Under the pieces are notes generated by a model. The model was given only the letters and a program-made list of their open reading frames with translations. It made no database searches and had not been told where the DNA came from. Both the position numbers and the translations under genes were made by a program. From Anaeromyxobacter sp. PSR-1 (GTDB taxonomy: Bacteria; Myxococcota; Myxococcia; Myxococcales; Anaeromyxobacteraceae), in assembly GCF_000964525.1 (NCBI RefSeq), contig NZ_BAZG01000004.1:1-64000 (forward strand): a stretch of DNA of 64,000 nt, in the 5' to 3' direction. Of the stretch, positions 1 through 10,355 are shown piece after piece; the stretch's first letter is position 1, and every line of letters starts with the position of its first letter.

Positions 1-242
1 CGCTCGCCCGGGGCGGTCAAGAGCGCGAGCACGGTCCCCACCGGCACCTTCGTCCCGGGCTCGACCAGCAGGGAGGCGATCGTGCCGTCCTCCCATATCT
101 CGACGTCGATGGCCCCCTTGTCCGTGTCCACCACCGCCACGAGGCCGCCGCGCTGCACGCGGTCGCCGAGCTTGACCTTCCACTCGACCAGCGTGCCCGC
201 CTCCATGTCCGCGCCGAGCGACGGCATCCGGAACTCAGCCAT
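1..242 (-). CDS. pdhC: Dihydrolipoamide acyltransferase (E2), N-terminal lipoyl domain; partial
   Basis: The first 80 codons of an E2 component of a 2-oxoacid dehydrogenase; the rest lies beyond the left edge. The protein begins [18 protein letters not shown] and carries the lipoyl-attachment loop [14 protein letters not shown], whose Lys is the expected lipoylation site. In the family, the lipoyl arm carries the acyl group from E1 to CoA. The ATG overlaps the last bases of the E1beta gene, so translation is probably coupled. Whether the complex acts on pyruvate or acetoin cannot be settled from this piece; the neighbouring acetyl-CoA synthetase fits either. Confidence 0.9.
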   Translation of the reverse strand, partial: MAEFRMPSLGADMEAGTLVEWKVKLGDRVQRGGLVAVVDTDKGAIDVEIWEDGTIASLLVEPGTKVPVGTVLALLTAPGE

Positions 243-1209
243 GGATCAGCTCCCGGGCGGCGGCGGCGATGCCCTCGGGCTGCGGCAGCGCCGCCTCCTC
301 GAGGTGGCGGGGGTACGGGATGGGCGTCTCGGCGGAGCAGACGCGCGCCACCGGGGCGTCGAGGTCGTAGAACGCGCCCTCCATGATGCGCGCCGAGATC
401 TCCGCCGAGAGGCTCCCCGACCTCCACCCCTCGTCCACGATCACCGCGCGGCGCGTCTTGCGGACCGAGGCGAGGATCGCCCCGCCGTCGAGCGGCCGCA
501 GCACGCGCAGGTCGATCACCTCCGCGTCGATCCCCTCGCGCCCGAGCGCCTCCGCCGCGGCGAGCGCCTTGGGCAGCGTGCCGCCGTAGGTGAGGATCGA
601 GACGTCGCGCCCCGGGCGGCGGATCGCGGCCCGCGCGATGTCGACCGCCCCCGCGCCCTCGGCCAGGTCCCCCTCGGCCGCGTAGAGCGTGGCGTGCTCG
701 AACAGCAGGACCGGGTCCGGGTCCTGCAGCGCGGACCAGAGCATCCCGCGCGCGTCCTCGAGGGTCGCCGGCGCGAGCACCTTGATGCCCGGGATGTGCG
801 CGTACCAGCCCTCCAGGCTGTGGGAGTGCTGCGCCGCGACCTGCCGCCCGGCCCCGGTGGCCATCCGGATCACGAGCGGGACCGAGACCTGCCCGCCCGA
901 CATGTGGCGCAGCAGCGCGGCGTTGTTCACGATCTGGTCGAGGGCGAGGAGGCTGAAGTTCACCGTCATGATCTCGACGATGGGCCGCATCCCCGCCAGC
1001 GCCGCCCCGACCCCGGCGCCCACGAAGGTGGACTCGGAGAGCGGCGTGTCGCGGATCCGCTCAGGGCCGAACTCCTCGAGCAGCCCCTTGCTGACCGCGT
1101 ACGACCCGCCGTACCTGCCCACGTCCTCGCCCATCAGGAAGACGCGCGGGTCCCGCCGGAGCGCCTCGCGGTGGGCCGTGCGCAGCGCCTCGCGGTAGGT
1201 GGTCCTCAT
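235..1209 (-). CDS. pdhB: Pyruvate (or acetoin) dehydrogenase E1 component, beta subunit
   Basis: 324 residues, the usual length for the beta subunit of a heterotetrameric E1. It starts [17 protein letters not shown] and contains the family signatures [32 protein letters not shown] and a C-terminal transketolase domain with [11 protein letters not shown]. With the alpha subunit it performs the thiamine-diphosphate-dependent decarboxylation and passes the acetyl group to lipoyl-E2. The start ATG overlaps the alpha-subunit stop by four bases (ATGA), and the stop overlaps the E2 start, so the three subunits form one coupled operon. Acetoin dehydrogenase beta subunits are close relatives and remain an alternative. 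Confidence 0.92.
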   Translation of the reverse strand: MRTTYREALRTAHREALRRDPRVFLMGEDVGRYGGSYAVSKGLLEEFGPERIRDTPLSESTFVGAGVGAALAGMRPIVEIMTVNFSLLALDQIVNNAALLRHMSGGQVSVPLVIRMATGAGRQVAAQHSHSLEGWYAHIPGIKVLAPATLEDARGMLWSALQDPDPVLLFEHATLYAAEGDLAEGAGAVDIARAAIRRPGRDVSILTYGGTLPKALAAAEALGREGIDAEVIDLRVLRPLDGGAILASVRKTRRAVIVDEGWRSGSLSAEISARIMEGAFYDLDAPVARVCSAETPIPYPRHLEEAALPQPEGIAAAARELIHG

Positions 1210-2206
1210 GGCGCCCCTCCGCTCGCCGGCCCCGCCACGACGTCGCGGAGCAGGTCGTCCACCGGCTCCCACGGCGAGGCCTCCGCGAAGGCGACCGCCT
1301 CGTCGATCTCGCGCGCGATCCCGGCCTCGAGCCGCTCGACGTCCTCCGGCCGCAGGACGCCCGCCTCGCGGAGGGCGCGCTGGAGGGCGGGGATGGGGTC
1401 CCGCTGCTTCCAGCGCTCCACCTCCTCCCTCGACCGGTACAGCTCGGGATCGTAGGCGGAGTGGGCGCGGAAGCGGTACGTCCTCGCCTCCAGCAGGAAC
1501 GGCCCCTCGCCCGCCCGGACCTGCTCCGCGGCGCGGCGCGCCGCTCCCTCGACGGCGAGGACGTCCATGCCGTCGACGCTGGCGGCCGCGACAGCGTAGC
1601 CGCGCGCCTTGAGCGGGAGATCGAGCTGGGCCTGGTGACGCTCGATGGCCGTGCCCATCGCGTACAGGTTGTTCTCGCACACGAACAGCACCGGCAGGCG
1701 CCACAGCGCCGCCAGGTTCAGGGACTCGTGGAACTCGCCCTCCCCGAGCGCGCCGTCGCCGAAGAAGCAGGCCGTCACGCGCCGCTCCCCGCGCAGCCGG
1801 TCGGCCAGGGCGACGCCCGCCGCGAGCGGCAGGCCGCAGGCGACGATCGCGTTCCCGCCGTAGAAGCGCGTGGCGGCGTCGAACAGGTGCATCGACCCGC
1901 CGCGGCCGCGGCTGCAGCCGGTCGCCTTCCCGTACATCTCGGCCATGACCTTCGTGGCCGGGATGCCCCGCACCAGCGCGTGGCCGTGCTCGCGGTAGGT
2001 CGCGACGATCGCGTCCTCCGGGCGGAGCGCCTGGAGCGCGCCCACCGCGACGGCCTCCTCGCCGATGTACAGGTGCAGGAAGCCCCGGATCTTGCCCTGG
2101 CCGTACAGCTCCGCGCACCGCTCCTCGAAGCGGCGGATGCGGATCATCTCGCGGAGGAGCGCGAGCCCGTGCTCGCGCGAGGCCGGCTGCGGGCTGCCCT
2201 GGTCGG

Positions 2207-2210
<4 letters not shown>
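1206..2210 (-). CDS. pdhA: Pyruvate (or acetoin) dehydrogenase E1 component, alpha subunit
   Basis: 334 residues beginning [15 protein letters not shown]. It shows the alpha-subunit entry motif [18 protein letters not shown], the GGSMHLFD substrate loop and the thiamine-diphosphate motif [15 protein letters not shown]. It forms the E1 tetramer with the next gene. The start was chosen at the ATG that overlaps the acetyl-CoA synthetase stop by four bases; a longer open frame upstream is only the shadow of that gene. The sequence looks like the pyruvate type common in bacteria with separate E1 subunits, but acetoin dehydrogenase is not excluded. Confidence 0.92.
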
Positions 2211-3967
<1,757 letters not shown>

Positions 3968-3970
3968 CGT

Positions 3971-3980
3971 CCCCCCCCCC
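3971..3980 (-). repeat. G10 homopolymer directly upstream of the acsA start codon
   Basis: On the coding strand ten consecutive G residues end three bases before the ATG of acsA, in the position of the ribosome binding site. No other SD-like sequence is present. Such tracts are prone to slippage, so tract length could alter initiation efficiency without changing the reading frame. Confidence 0.8.
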
Positions 3981-3997
3981 GGCGGCCAGACCGGCGC

Positions 3998-4426
3998 TCA
4001 GGTCCGCCGCTCGCGCTCGACGACCCTGCGGATGGTCTGCATGGCGCGCGCCGCGTCCTCGCGCGCCGCGAGGTCCGCGAGGCTGATCACGCCGGCGAGG
4101 CGCCCCTCGCGATCGAGCACCAGGATGCGGTGCTTGCGGCGCCCCTCCATCCGCTCCTCGGCGCTCCGCACGTCGTCCTCGGCGCGGCAGGTGAGCAGCT
4201 CCCGCGTCATGATCTCCTCGACGTGGGTCCGGCCGGCGCGGCGGTCCTCGGCGCACACCCGCAGTGCGATGTCACGGTCGGTGACGGCGCCCACGGGTCG
4301 TCCGTCGTCGGTGCAGACCGGCGCGAAGCCGAGGTTCTCGTCCCGCATCCGGCGGGCGACCGCGTCCACCCGTTCCAGGGGCCGCACGGAGAGCACGTCC
4401 CGTGTCATCAGCTCGTCGCACGTCAT
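3998..4426 (-). CDS. CBS-domain pair protein
   Basis: 142 residues with two CBS motifs: the first begins MTCDELMTRDVLSVRPLE and runs to about residue 60 (GAVTDRDIALRV); the second covers VEEIMTRELLTCRAEDDV to AGVISLADLAA. CBS pairs bind adenosine nucleotides and act as stand-alone energy-state sensors. The start ATG at 4426 has a clear GGAGG-type site; an in-frame ATG 90 bases upstream adds only an Arg-rich low-complexity tail and was rejected. It lies 30 bases before acsA on the same strand, so it probably leads the acetyl-CoA operon and may sense AMP/ATP for it; that role is inference. Confidence 0.9.
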   Translation of the reverse strand: MTCDELMTRDVLSVRPLERVDAVARRMRDENLGFAPVCTDDGRPVGAVTDRDIALRVCAEDRRAGRTHVEEIMTRELLTCRAEDDVRSAEERMEGRRKHRILVLDREGRLAGVISLADLAAREDAARAMQTIRRVVERERRT

Positions 4427-4711
4427 GGGACACCTCCGCCCGGGGCCCGGCCGAGACCGGCGGCGGCTCCGCCGCGGGACCGAACGCGTCAGCGCGGAGG
4501 CGCTCCCCACGGCCATGGACCGCCGGAGATCACGTGCGGGATCGTACGCCCGGTGGGCTTGCGCGGACCGGGCGCTCGTTGGGGGGCTTCGGAGTGGGCA
4601 GCGGCGCCGTGGCGCAGGCCCGGCGCCGACCGGCTACCGGATCGACGCCGGTGGCCTGCTTCGCCCACTGGTAGCACTCGTGCTGGGCAAGAGGTTGCGG
4701 ACGTCACGCCG
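4427..4711. other. Intergenic region between outer-membrane protein and CBS genes
   Basis: About 285 bases between two minus-strand genes. No coding signal is convincing here. It should contain the promoter of the CBS-acs-pdh operon, but I cannot place a -35/-10 pair with confidence. Confidence 0.4.
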
Positions 4712-5470
4712 TCACAGCGTCAGGCCGAGCCCGACGAGGAAGCCGTGCATCGCGCCGCTGATCTCGCCCTTGTCGCCCTGGTAGTCCATGTAGAGGCGGC
4801 GGTACCCGAGCCGCGCCGCCACGTGGTCGGTGAGCTGGAACTGCAGGTGCGGCTGCAGCTCGTAGGTCCAGTCCGAGTCGCCGAAGGCGCCGATCGAGAA
4901 GGTGGGGTTGAGCCGCAGCCAGCGGGTGATCGGGATCGACGGCGTCAGGATCAGCAGCGGGTCCACCAGGGTCTTGCTGCCGCTGGCGCTTCCCATCCCG
5001 TAGAGCGTCAGGTCGTTCTGGAGGTACGAGACGCGCAGGCCGATCATGGCGCCGAGGTTCGAGCCGCCCCACAGGCCGGGGAACTGGTACCCCACGCCGA
5101 ACGCGGTGAGGAGGGCCTCGGAGTCGAGCTTCCCGGCCGCGGGCGGGTGGTCGAGGTTGCCCGTGCTCAGCTTCATGTAGTCGAGCTGCAGGTACGCGAG
5201 CAGGCGCTGGTACTCGAACTGGCCGAACACCGAGCCGCCGAAGTCGGCCGCGTCCATCAGGTCGGAGAAGCCGATGCTCGGCGACACCGTGGTGCCACCG
5301 ACCGTCACGTCAGCGTCCATGCCGACGATCCACAGGTACGGCGTGATCTCGGCCCGCACCTCCCGCCGGGCCACGGGCTCGGCGAGATCGCGCTCGCCCT
5401 CGACCGCGTGCGCCGGCGCCGCCCCGGCGGCCAGCAGCGCCGCCATCGACATCGCGAACCCTCTGGTCAT
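4712..5470 (-). CDS. Outer-membrane beta-barrel protein
   Basis: 252 residues. An N-terminal signal peptide (MTRGFAMSMAALLAAGAAPAHA, cleavage after AHA) is followed by alternating hydrophobic/aromatic strands such as YLWIVGMDADV, LLAYLQLDYMKL and ARLGYRRLYMDYQ, ending in the hydrophobic strand GFLVGLGLTL typical of barrel proteins that insert via BAM. Size and strand pattern fit an 8-12-strand barrel. No specific family was recognised and the ligand is unknown. It stands alone and is divergent from the M48-like gene; an 8+8 palindrome lies 30 bases upstream of its start. Confidence 0.75.
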   Translation of the reverse strand: MTRGFAMSMAALLAAGAAPAHAVEGERDLAEPVARREVRAEITPYLWIVGMDADVTVGGTTVSPSIGFSDLMDAADFGGSVFGQFEYQRLLAYLQLDYMKLSTGNLDHPPAAGKLDSEALLTAFGVGYQFPGLWGGSNLGAMIGLRVSYLQNDLTLYGMGSASGSKTLVDPLLILTPSIPITRWLRLNPTFSIGAFGDSDWTYELQPHLQFQLTDHVAARLGYRRLYMDYQGDKGEISGAMHGFLVGLGLTL

Positions 5471-5795
5471 GACCGCCCCCCTCGTCGCCCGGCGCGAGGG
5501 CGCGTCGTGCGACGCGCGTGCCCCTCACGAACGCGACGGAACGGAGGCAGTATCGCGCCCGGGATCGGCCGCGGGCGCTTCCCGCGGGGGCGCGCCGATC
5601 GACCTGCGGCTTCTGCGTGCGCCGAGGCGGACCGCGTGCCGGCGCGACGCACGGTCCGCCCTCGTCGGCGGCAGGCGGCGGCGAGGGCGCGCTCGGCCGA
5701 CGAGGTGCGACCCGAAGCCCGTTGGCACCGCCGCGGCGCGCGCGCACGCTGCGGCCCAGGGCCGGCGGGGCCACGGCGCGCCGGCAGGGGACGCC
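5471..5795. promoter_or_regulatory. Divergent intergenic region with perfect inverted repeat at 5500-5517
   Basis: The 325 bases between the divergent outer-membrane protein and M48-like genes contain no credible ORF. At 5500-5517 the arms GCGCGTCG and CGACGCGC are exact inverted copies with a 2-base spacer, about 30 bases upstream of the minus-strand start codon. This could be an operator or a cruciform; in DNA this G+C rich, chance is also possible. Confidence 0.35.
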
Positions 5796-6728
5796 ATGAC
5801 CGCTCTGCGATCGCCGCCCGCGCTCGATCCCGAGAGCGTGCGCCACCCGCGCGAGCGGCTGGTGTTCTGGCTCTCGGTGCTCGTCAACGCGGCCGTGGGC
5901 GCCGCGGCGATCTGGCTCGTCTACCGCGCCCCCGGCTGGCTCACCGGCCGGCCCGCCCTCTCGAGGCTCGCGAACGAGCTCCGGGTCGCGGGCGTGGCGA
6001 CGCTGGCCCTGATCCCGGCGCTGGCCTGGCTGCGCCACGCGCGGTGGGCCGAGTTCCGCGAGGGCTCGCTGCAGCTGGGGCCGGATCAGCTCCCGGCGAT
6101 CCACGCCATGCTCGAGCGGCTCTGCGCCGCGGTGGGCGCGCCGGTCCCGGAGCTCTTCTCGTCCACCTCGCGGAGCGCGGGGATCGCGACCGCCATGGGC
6201 CTGGTCCGCCGGCGGCGGATCATCGTGCTCGGGCCCGACCTGTTCCGCGGCCTGAAGTCGCTCGACGATCGCGCCGACATCATCGAGTTCGTGCTCGCGC
6301 ACGAGCTCGGCCGGCTCGTGATGGGGCACGCGAGCTGGCGGGAGGAGCTGCTGCTCGCCTACCTGAAGCGCATCCCGCTCCTGCGCGTGCCGCTGCTGAA
6401 CGTGCAGGAGGCCTCGCGCGACCGCCTGGCCGCGAGGCTCTGCCCGGGCACCGTCCGCGCGATGCTGTTCACCGCCAGCGGCGGCAAGCTGATCTACTCC
6501 GCGGACGTGGCGGCGTTCCTGCGCCAGGCGCTGCGCGACGACACGCCGCCGTTCTGGGAGTGGGCGAGCAGCATCACGGGCGACGGCCCGGACGTCGGCC
6601 GGCGCCTGCGCCACCTGCACGCGCATGGGTTCGTGGACCTCGACGCCGAGCTCGAGCGGCTGGGCGCCCGCCCCGGGCCCGCGGTCACGCCGGCGGGCCC
6701 GGCCGCGGAGCACCGCCCGGCCCGGTGA
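5796..6728 (+). CDS. M48-family-like membrane protein with degenerate zinc motif
   Basis: 310 residues. Two hydrophobic segments (about residues 22-45 and 62-80) are followed by a soluble domain resembling M48 (HtpX/Ste24-like) peptidases: LGPDLFRGL, FVLAHELGRLVMGH and a downstream region with ASRDRLAARL in place of the usual third ligand region. In active M48 enzymes the motif is HExxH; here residues 169-173 read HELGR, so the second zinc-binding His is Arg. The protein may bind zinc differently or be a non-catalytic relative. Its 3' end overlaps the convergent maturase gene by 44 bases. Frame and length argue for a real gene. Confidence 0.75.
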   Translation: MTALRSPPALDPESVRHPRERLVFWLSVLVNAAVGAAAIWLVYRAPGWLTGRPALSRLANELRVAGVATLALIPALAWLRHARWAEFREGSLQLGPDQLPAIHAMLERLCAAVGAPVPELFSSTSRSAGIATAMGLVRRRRIIVLGPDLFRGLKSLDDRADIIEFVLAHELGRLVMGHASWREELLLAYLKRIPLLRVPLLNVQEASRDRLAARLCPGTVRAMLFTASGGKLIYSADVAAFLRQALRDDTPPFWEWASSITGDGPDVGRRLRHLHAHGFVDLDAELERLGARPGPAVTPAGPAAEHRPAR

Positions 6729-8085
6729 ACGGCGACGGCGGCGCCCGGTCCCCGTGGCAGAAGCGGAGCTTGCGCCCGCTGCCGCAGGGGCACGGCGCAT
6801 ACGGACCGCGGAGCGCGTCCTCGGCGGCGGTCCAGGCCACGATCTCCGCCGGCGCCCGCCCCTGCCGCAGCAGGGCGGCCATGGCGTCCATCGCCGGCCG
6901 CGTGTGCTCGAAGAAGCGCCGCAGCCCGGGGCAGAGGTAGTTGTGGCCCGGCTCCCCGTCCGCGGAGCGCGCGAACCGGTCCTTGGGACAGCCGCCGTTG
7001 CATGCGGCGAGCACCGGGCAGCGCCGGCACTCGGCGGTCAGCGCGTCGCGCTTGTCCTGCCCGAACCTGCGCTGGCGAGGCGAGGCCACCAGCTCGGCGA
7101 GGTGGGTCGCGTGGAGGTTGCCGAGCAGGTACGCGGGCTCGACGAAGTGGTCGCAGGCGTACACGTCGCCGTTCGCCTCCAGGGCCGGGCCGGCGCCGCA
7201 GGTCGGGGCGTGCAGGCAGAGCAGGTGCCGCCCGAAGCGGGCCTCGAGCGTCACGTCGAAGAGCTGCACGAACACGCGCCCGACGTCGTGGCGGATCCAC
7301 TCCTCGAAGACGTCCACCAGGAACCGCCCGTAGCCCTCGGCGCCCACGGAGCGATCCGTGACCCGGTCCCCGGCCTGCGTGTACAGCGGGCGCCGCCGGC
7401 CCGCCGACCCGTCCGCGCCCGCCGCCAGCGCCTCGGCCGTGGCGCGCTCGACCACCGGGATGAACTGCACCCAGCGCGCGCCCAGCTCGTCGCGGAAGAA
7501 GCGGTACACGATCCTCCCGTGGCCCTGGTTGGCCGCGTTCACGGTGCAGAGCACGTTGCGCTCGACGCCGTGGTGCTCCAGCAGCCGCCAGCCGCGCACC
7601 ACGCGATCGAACGTGCCGCGGCCCCTCCGATCCACGCGGTAGGCATCGTGCAGCTCGCGCGGGCCGTCCACGCTCAGGCCGACGAGGACGTCGTGCGCCC
7701 GGAAGAAGTCGCACCAGGCGTCGTCGAGCAGCGTCCCGTTCGTCTGGAACGTGTACTCGACCGCCTGCCCGGGGCGGCGGTGGCGCTCCACCGCGGCGAC
7801 CGCGCGCCGGTAGAAGTCGAGCCCGAGCAGCGCGGGCTCCCCGCCCTGCCACGCGACCGTGACCTGCGGCCCGCGGTGCGACTCGAGCAGCTGGCGGACG
7901 TACGCGTCCAGCGTCGCGTCGGACATGCGCGCCGGACCGTCCGGATAGAGCGCCTCCTTGGACAGGAAGAAGCAGTACCGGCAGTCCAGGTTGCAGGCGG
8001 AGCCGCCCGGCTTCGCGAGCAGGTGGAACCGCGGCGGCAACCCCGCCGGCAGCGCCCCGCCCGAAGGACCGGTCTCGCTGGACAT
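6685..8085 (-). CDS. Anaerobic sulfatase-maturating enzyme (radical SAM, SPASM) with SEC-C tail
   Basis: 466 residues. The radical-SAM cluster motif CNLDCRYC (Cys31, 35, 38) is followed by YCFF, WQGGEPAL and QTNGTLL, all typical of anSME. The SPASM region has CGAGPALEANGDVYACDHF, CRRCPVLAACNGGC and NYLCPG, providing ligands for two auxiliary 4Fe-4S clusters. This enzyme class oxidises the active-site Cys or Ser of sulfatases to formylglycine without oxygen. The C-terminal CPCGSGRKLRFCHG is a SEC-C zinc motif, as found on SecA and many unrelated proteins. Transcribed divergently from the sulfatase it presumably activates. SD GGGGGAG precedes the ATG. Confidence 0.95.
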   Translation of the reverse strand: MSSETGPSGGALPAGLPPRFHLLAKPGGSACNLDCRYCFFLSKEALYPDGPARMSDATLDAYVRQLLESHRGPQVTVAWQGGEPALLGLDFYRRAVAAVERHRRPGQAVEYTFQTNGTLLDDAWCDFFRAHDVLVGLSVDGPRELHDAYRVDRRGRGTFDRVVRGWRLLEHHGVERNVLCTVNAANQGHGRIVYRFFRDELGARWVQFIPVVERATAEALAAGADGSAGRRRPLYTQAGDRVTDRSVGAEGYGRFLVDVFEEWIRHDVGRVFVQLFDVTLEARFGRHLLCLHAPTCGAGPALEANGDVYACDHFVEPAYLLGNLHATHLAELVASPRQRRFGQDKRDALTAECRRCPVLAACNGGCPKDRFARSADGEPGHNYLCPGLRRFFEHTRPAMDAMAALLRQGRAPAEIVAWTAAEDALRGPYAPCPCGSGRKLRFCHGDRAPPSPFTGPGGAPRPGPPA

Positions 8086-8244
8086 GTGGTGCTCCCCCGG
8101 AGGCCGCGATGCTCCCGGCAGCGTAGCGCGGCCCGCACGCGCCCGCGCCGCGACGCAGCGCGCGCCCCCATGAGCACCGCCGCCGGCGCGCTACCGCGCC
8201 GAGGCGACGATCCCGTGCCGCGCCGCGCACGCATCGCGCGAGCG

Positions 8245-8250
8245 TAGAGT
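8245..8250 (+). promoter_or_regulatory. Candidate -10 element (TAGAGT) of the sulfatase gene
   Basis: TAGAGT lies 29 bases before the sulfatase ATG in the divergent region 8086-8279. It belongs to a recurring TAGNNT motif seen at similar distance before several genes in this window. No convincing -35 was identified. Confidence 0.35.
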
Positions 8251-8279
8251 CGGCTCGCGAACGTGGCAGGGGGTGGACC

Positions 8280-9770
8280 ATGCCAGGGGGCAAGCCGAAC
8301 ATCCTGATCCTGTGGGGCGACGACATCGGATGGTGGAACCTCAGCTTCAACAACCGCGGCCAGATGGGCTACCGGACGCCGAACATCGACCGCATCGCGA
8401 ACGAGGGGGTGGCGTTCACCGACTACTACGGCCAGCAGAGCTGCACCGCCGGCCGCGCGGCCTTCATCACCGGGCAGAACCCGATCCGCACCGGCCTCAC
8501 CAAGGTCGGCACGCCGGGCGCCGACCTGGGCATCCGGCCGGAGGACCCGACCATCGCCGAGCTGCTGAAGCCGCTCGGCTACGCGACCGGGCAGTTCGGC
8601 AAGAACCACCTCGGCGACAAGGACGAGTTCCTGCCGACGGTCCACGGCTTCGACGAGTTCTACGGGAACCTCTACCACCTGAACGCCGAGGAGGAGCCCG
8701 AGGATCCCGACTACCCGAAGGACCCGGCGTTCCGGGAGCAGTTCGGCCCGCGCGGCGTGCTGCACACCTGGTCCGACGGCAAGGGCGGTCAGCGCATCGA
8801 GGACACCGGCCCGCTGACCCGCAGGCGGATGGAGACGATCGACGAGGAGATCACCGACCGCACGCTCGAGTTCATCGAGCGCGCCCACCGCGAGGGGAAG
8901 CCGTTCTTCGTCTGGTACAACACCACCGCGATGCACTTCCGGACGCACTGCGCCGAGAAGCACCGCGGCAAGAGCGGCCAGGGCGAGTACAACGACGTCA
9001 TGGTCGCCCACGACGAGAACGTCGGGCGCGTCCTGCGGAAGCTCGACGACCTCGGCATCGCGGCCGACACCATCGTCCAGTACTCGACCGACAACGGGCC
9101 GCACTACAACAGCTGGCCGGACGCGGGCATCACGCCGTTCCGCTCGGAGAAGAACACCAACTGGGAGGGCGGCTGGCGGGTGCCGTGCTTCGTGCGCTGG
9201 CCGGGCCACTTCCCGGCGGGGACGATCCTGAACGGCATCGCCTGCCACCAGGACTGGACGCCCACGCTGCTCGCGGCCGCCGGCGACCCGGCGGTGAAGT
9301 CGAAGCTCCTCGAGGGCTACCCGATCGGCGACCGGACGTTCCGCGTCCACCTCGACGGCCACGACCTCCTCCCCTACCTCACCGGCGCGGTGAAGGAGAG
9401 CCCGCGCGACGCGTTCTTCTACGTCAGCGACGACGGCGACCTCCTCGCCATCCGCTTCGGGGACTGGAAGCTGAGCTACGCCGAGCAGCGGACCAAGCGG
9501 ATGCAGTGCTGGAGCGATCCCTTCGTGCCGCTGCGGATGCCGAAGCTCTACAACCTCCGCCGCGATCCGTTCGAGCGCGCCGACGAGGAGTCCAACACCT
9601 ACTGGGACTGGTTCATCAGCAAGCTCTTCCGGCTCTACGAGTCGCAGGTGGTCGTCGCGAGGGAGCTCGCCGACTTCACCCGCTACCCGCCGCGCCAGAA
9701 GCCGACCCGGTACGACCTGAAGGCGGTGCTGCAGCAGCTGCAGGAGGCGACGGGCAGCAGGAACCACTGA
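8280..9770 (+). CDS. Arylsulfatase, Cys-type (formylglycine-dependent)
   Basis: 496 residues of the alkaline-phosphatase superfamily. The N-terminus KPNILILWGDDIGWWN supplies the two metal-binding Asp, and the signature QQSCTAGRAAF contains CxAxR with Cys55 as the residue converted to formylglycine. Further ligands are visible in GKNHLGD and STDNGPHYN. It hydrolyses sulfate esters; the substrate is not evident. There is no signal peptide, so it is predicted cytoplasmic, consistent with maturation by the cytosolic radical-SAM enzyme encoded next door. A small membrane protein follows after 39 bases. Confidence 0.94.
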   Translation: MPGGKPNILILWGDDIGWWNLSFNNRGQMGYRTPNIDRIANEGVAFTDYYGQQSCTAGRAAFITGQNPIRTGLTKVGTPGADLGIRPEDPTIAELLKPLGYATGQFGKNHLGDKDEFLPTVHGFDEFYGNLYHLNAEEEPEDPDYPKDPAFREQFGPRGVLHTWSDGKGGQRIEDTGPLTRRRMETIDEEITDRTLEFIERAHREGKPFFVWYNTTAMHFRTHCAEKHRGKSGQGEYNDVMVAHDENVGRVLRKLDDLGIAADTIVQYSTDNGPHYNSWPDAGITPFRSEKNTNWEGGWRVPCFVRWPGHFPAGTILNGIACHQDWTPTLLAAAGDPAVKSKLLEGYPIGDRTFRVHLDGHDLLPYLTGAVKESPRDAFFYVSDDGDLLAIRFGDWKLSYAEQRTKRMQCWSDPFVPLRMPKLYNLRRDPFERADEESNTYWDWFISKLFRLYESQVVVARELADFTRYPPRQKPTRYDLKAVLQQLQEATGSRNH

Positions 9771-9809
9771 CCGGCGGCCGGGCGCCGCGCCGCGCCGCGG
9801 GAGGATCCC

Positions 9810-10220
9810 ATGGACGACCTGCTCACCACCTGGTGGCGCGAGCTCGCCGAGCGGCCCGACGGCCCGCTCGCGTTCCGGTACTACCTGCAGCCCGCGATGG
9901 CGCTCCTCCTCGCCGCCCGCGACGGCGTGCGCGACGCGCGCGAGGGGCGGCCGGCGTACTTCTGGTCGCTGTTCACGGGTCCCGCGCACCGGGGCGAGGC
10001 GATCCGCTCCGGCTGGAGGTCGATCGTCCGCGTGGTCCTGCTGGCGCTGGTGCTCGACCTCGCGTACCAGGTGCTGGTGCTGAGGGGCCTGCGGCCGCTG
10101 CAGCTCGTGGTCGTCGCGATCGTGCTCGCGATCCTGCCGTACGTGCTGCTGCGCGGGCTGGCCGGCCGGATCGCGCGGGTGGCGCACCGGCCCGGCCACC
10201 CGCCGCACCCGGCCGCCTGA
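9810..10220 (+). CDS. Small membrane protein downstream of sulfatase
   Basis: 136 residues, no recognised family. A soluble N-terminal half containing WWRELAERPDG and FRYYLQPAMALLLAARDGVRDA precedes two predicted membrane helices (about residues 72-90, VVLLALVLDLAYQVLVL, and 97-115, LVVVAIVLAILPYVLLR). The helix pattern and the YYLQPAMA stretch recur, to my recollection, in small integral membrane proteins of proteobacteria. Preceded by GGAGG and only 39 bases after the sulfatase stop, so probably cotranscribed. Function unknown. Confidence 0.7.
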   Translation: MDDLLTTWWRELAERPDGPLAFRYYLQPAMALLLAARDGVRDAREGRPAYFWSLFTGPAHRGEAIRSGWRSIVRVVLLALVLDLAYQVLVLRGLRPLQLVVVAIVLAILPYVLLRGLAGRIARVAHRPGHPPHPAA

Positions 10221-10234
10221 GCCCCTCGCGCGTC

Positions 10235-10269
10235 GTGAAGGTTTCCTGAACGGCCCATGCGCGTTCCGC
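10235..10269 (+). promoter_or_regulatory. Shared 35-bp element, copy A (upstream of alcohol dehydrogenase)
   Basis: This stretch matches 15521-15555, upstream of the LysR gene, at 32 of 35 positions. Its core is an inverted repeat, GAACG ... CGTTC, arms separated by 9 bases. It ends about 87 bases before the dehydrogenase ATG, with a -10-like TAGGTT at 10296-10301 between. Probable operator, plausibly for the LysR protein encoded at 15641. Confidence 0.6.
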
Positions 10270-10355
10270 GCGTTTCGGGCCGCCGCGCGCGCGCGTAGGT
10301 TCCTCCCCGCCGCCCGGCTCCCGGTGGAGCCGCGGCGAGCCCCGGAGGAAGACCC

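Noticed and set aside
5310-6800. Minus-strand frame of 496 codons over the M48-like gene
   Set aside because: No motifs; the plus strand gives a protein with membrane helices and M48-like signatures.
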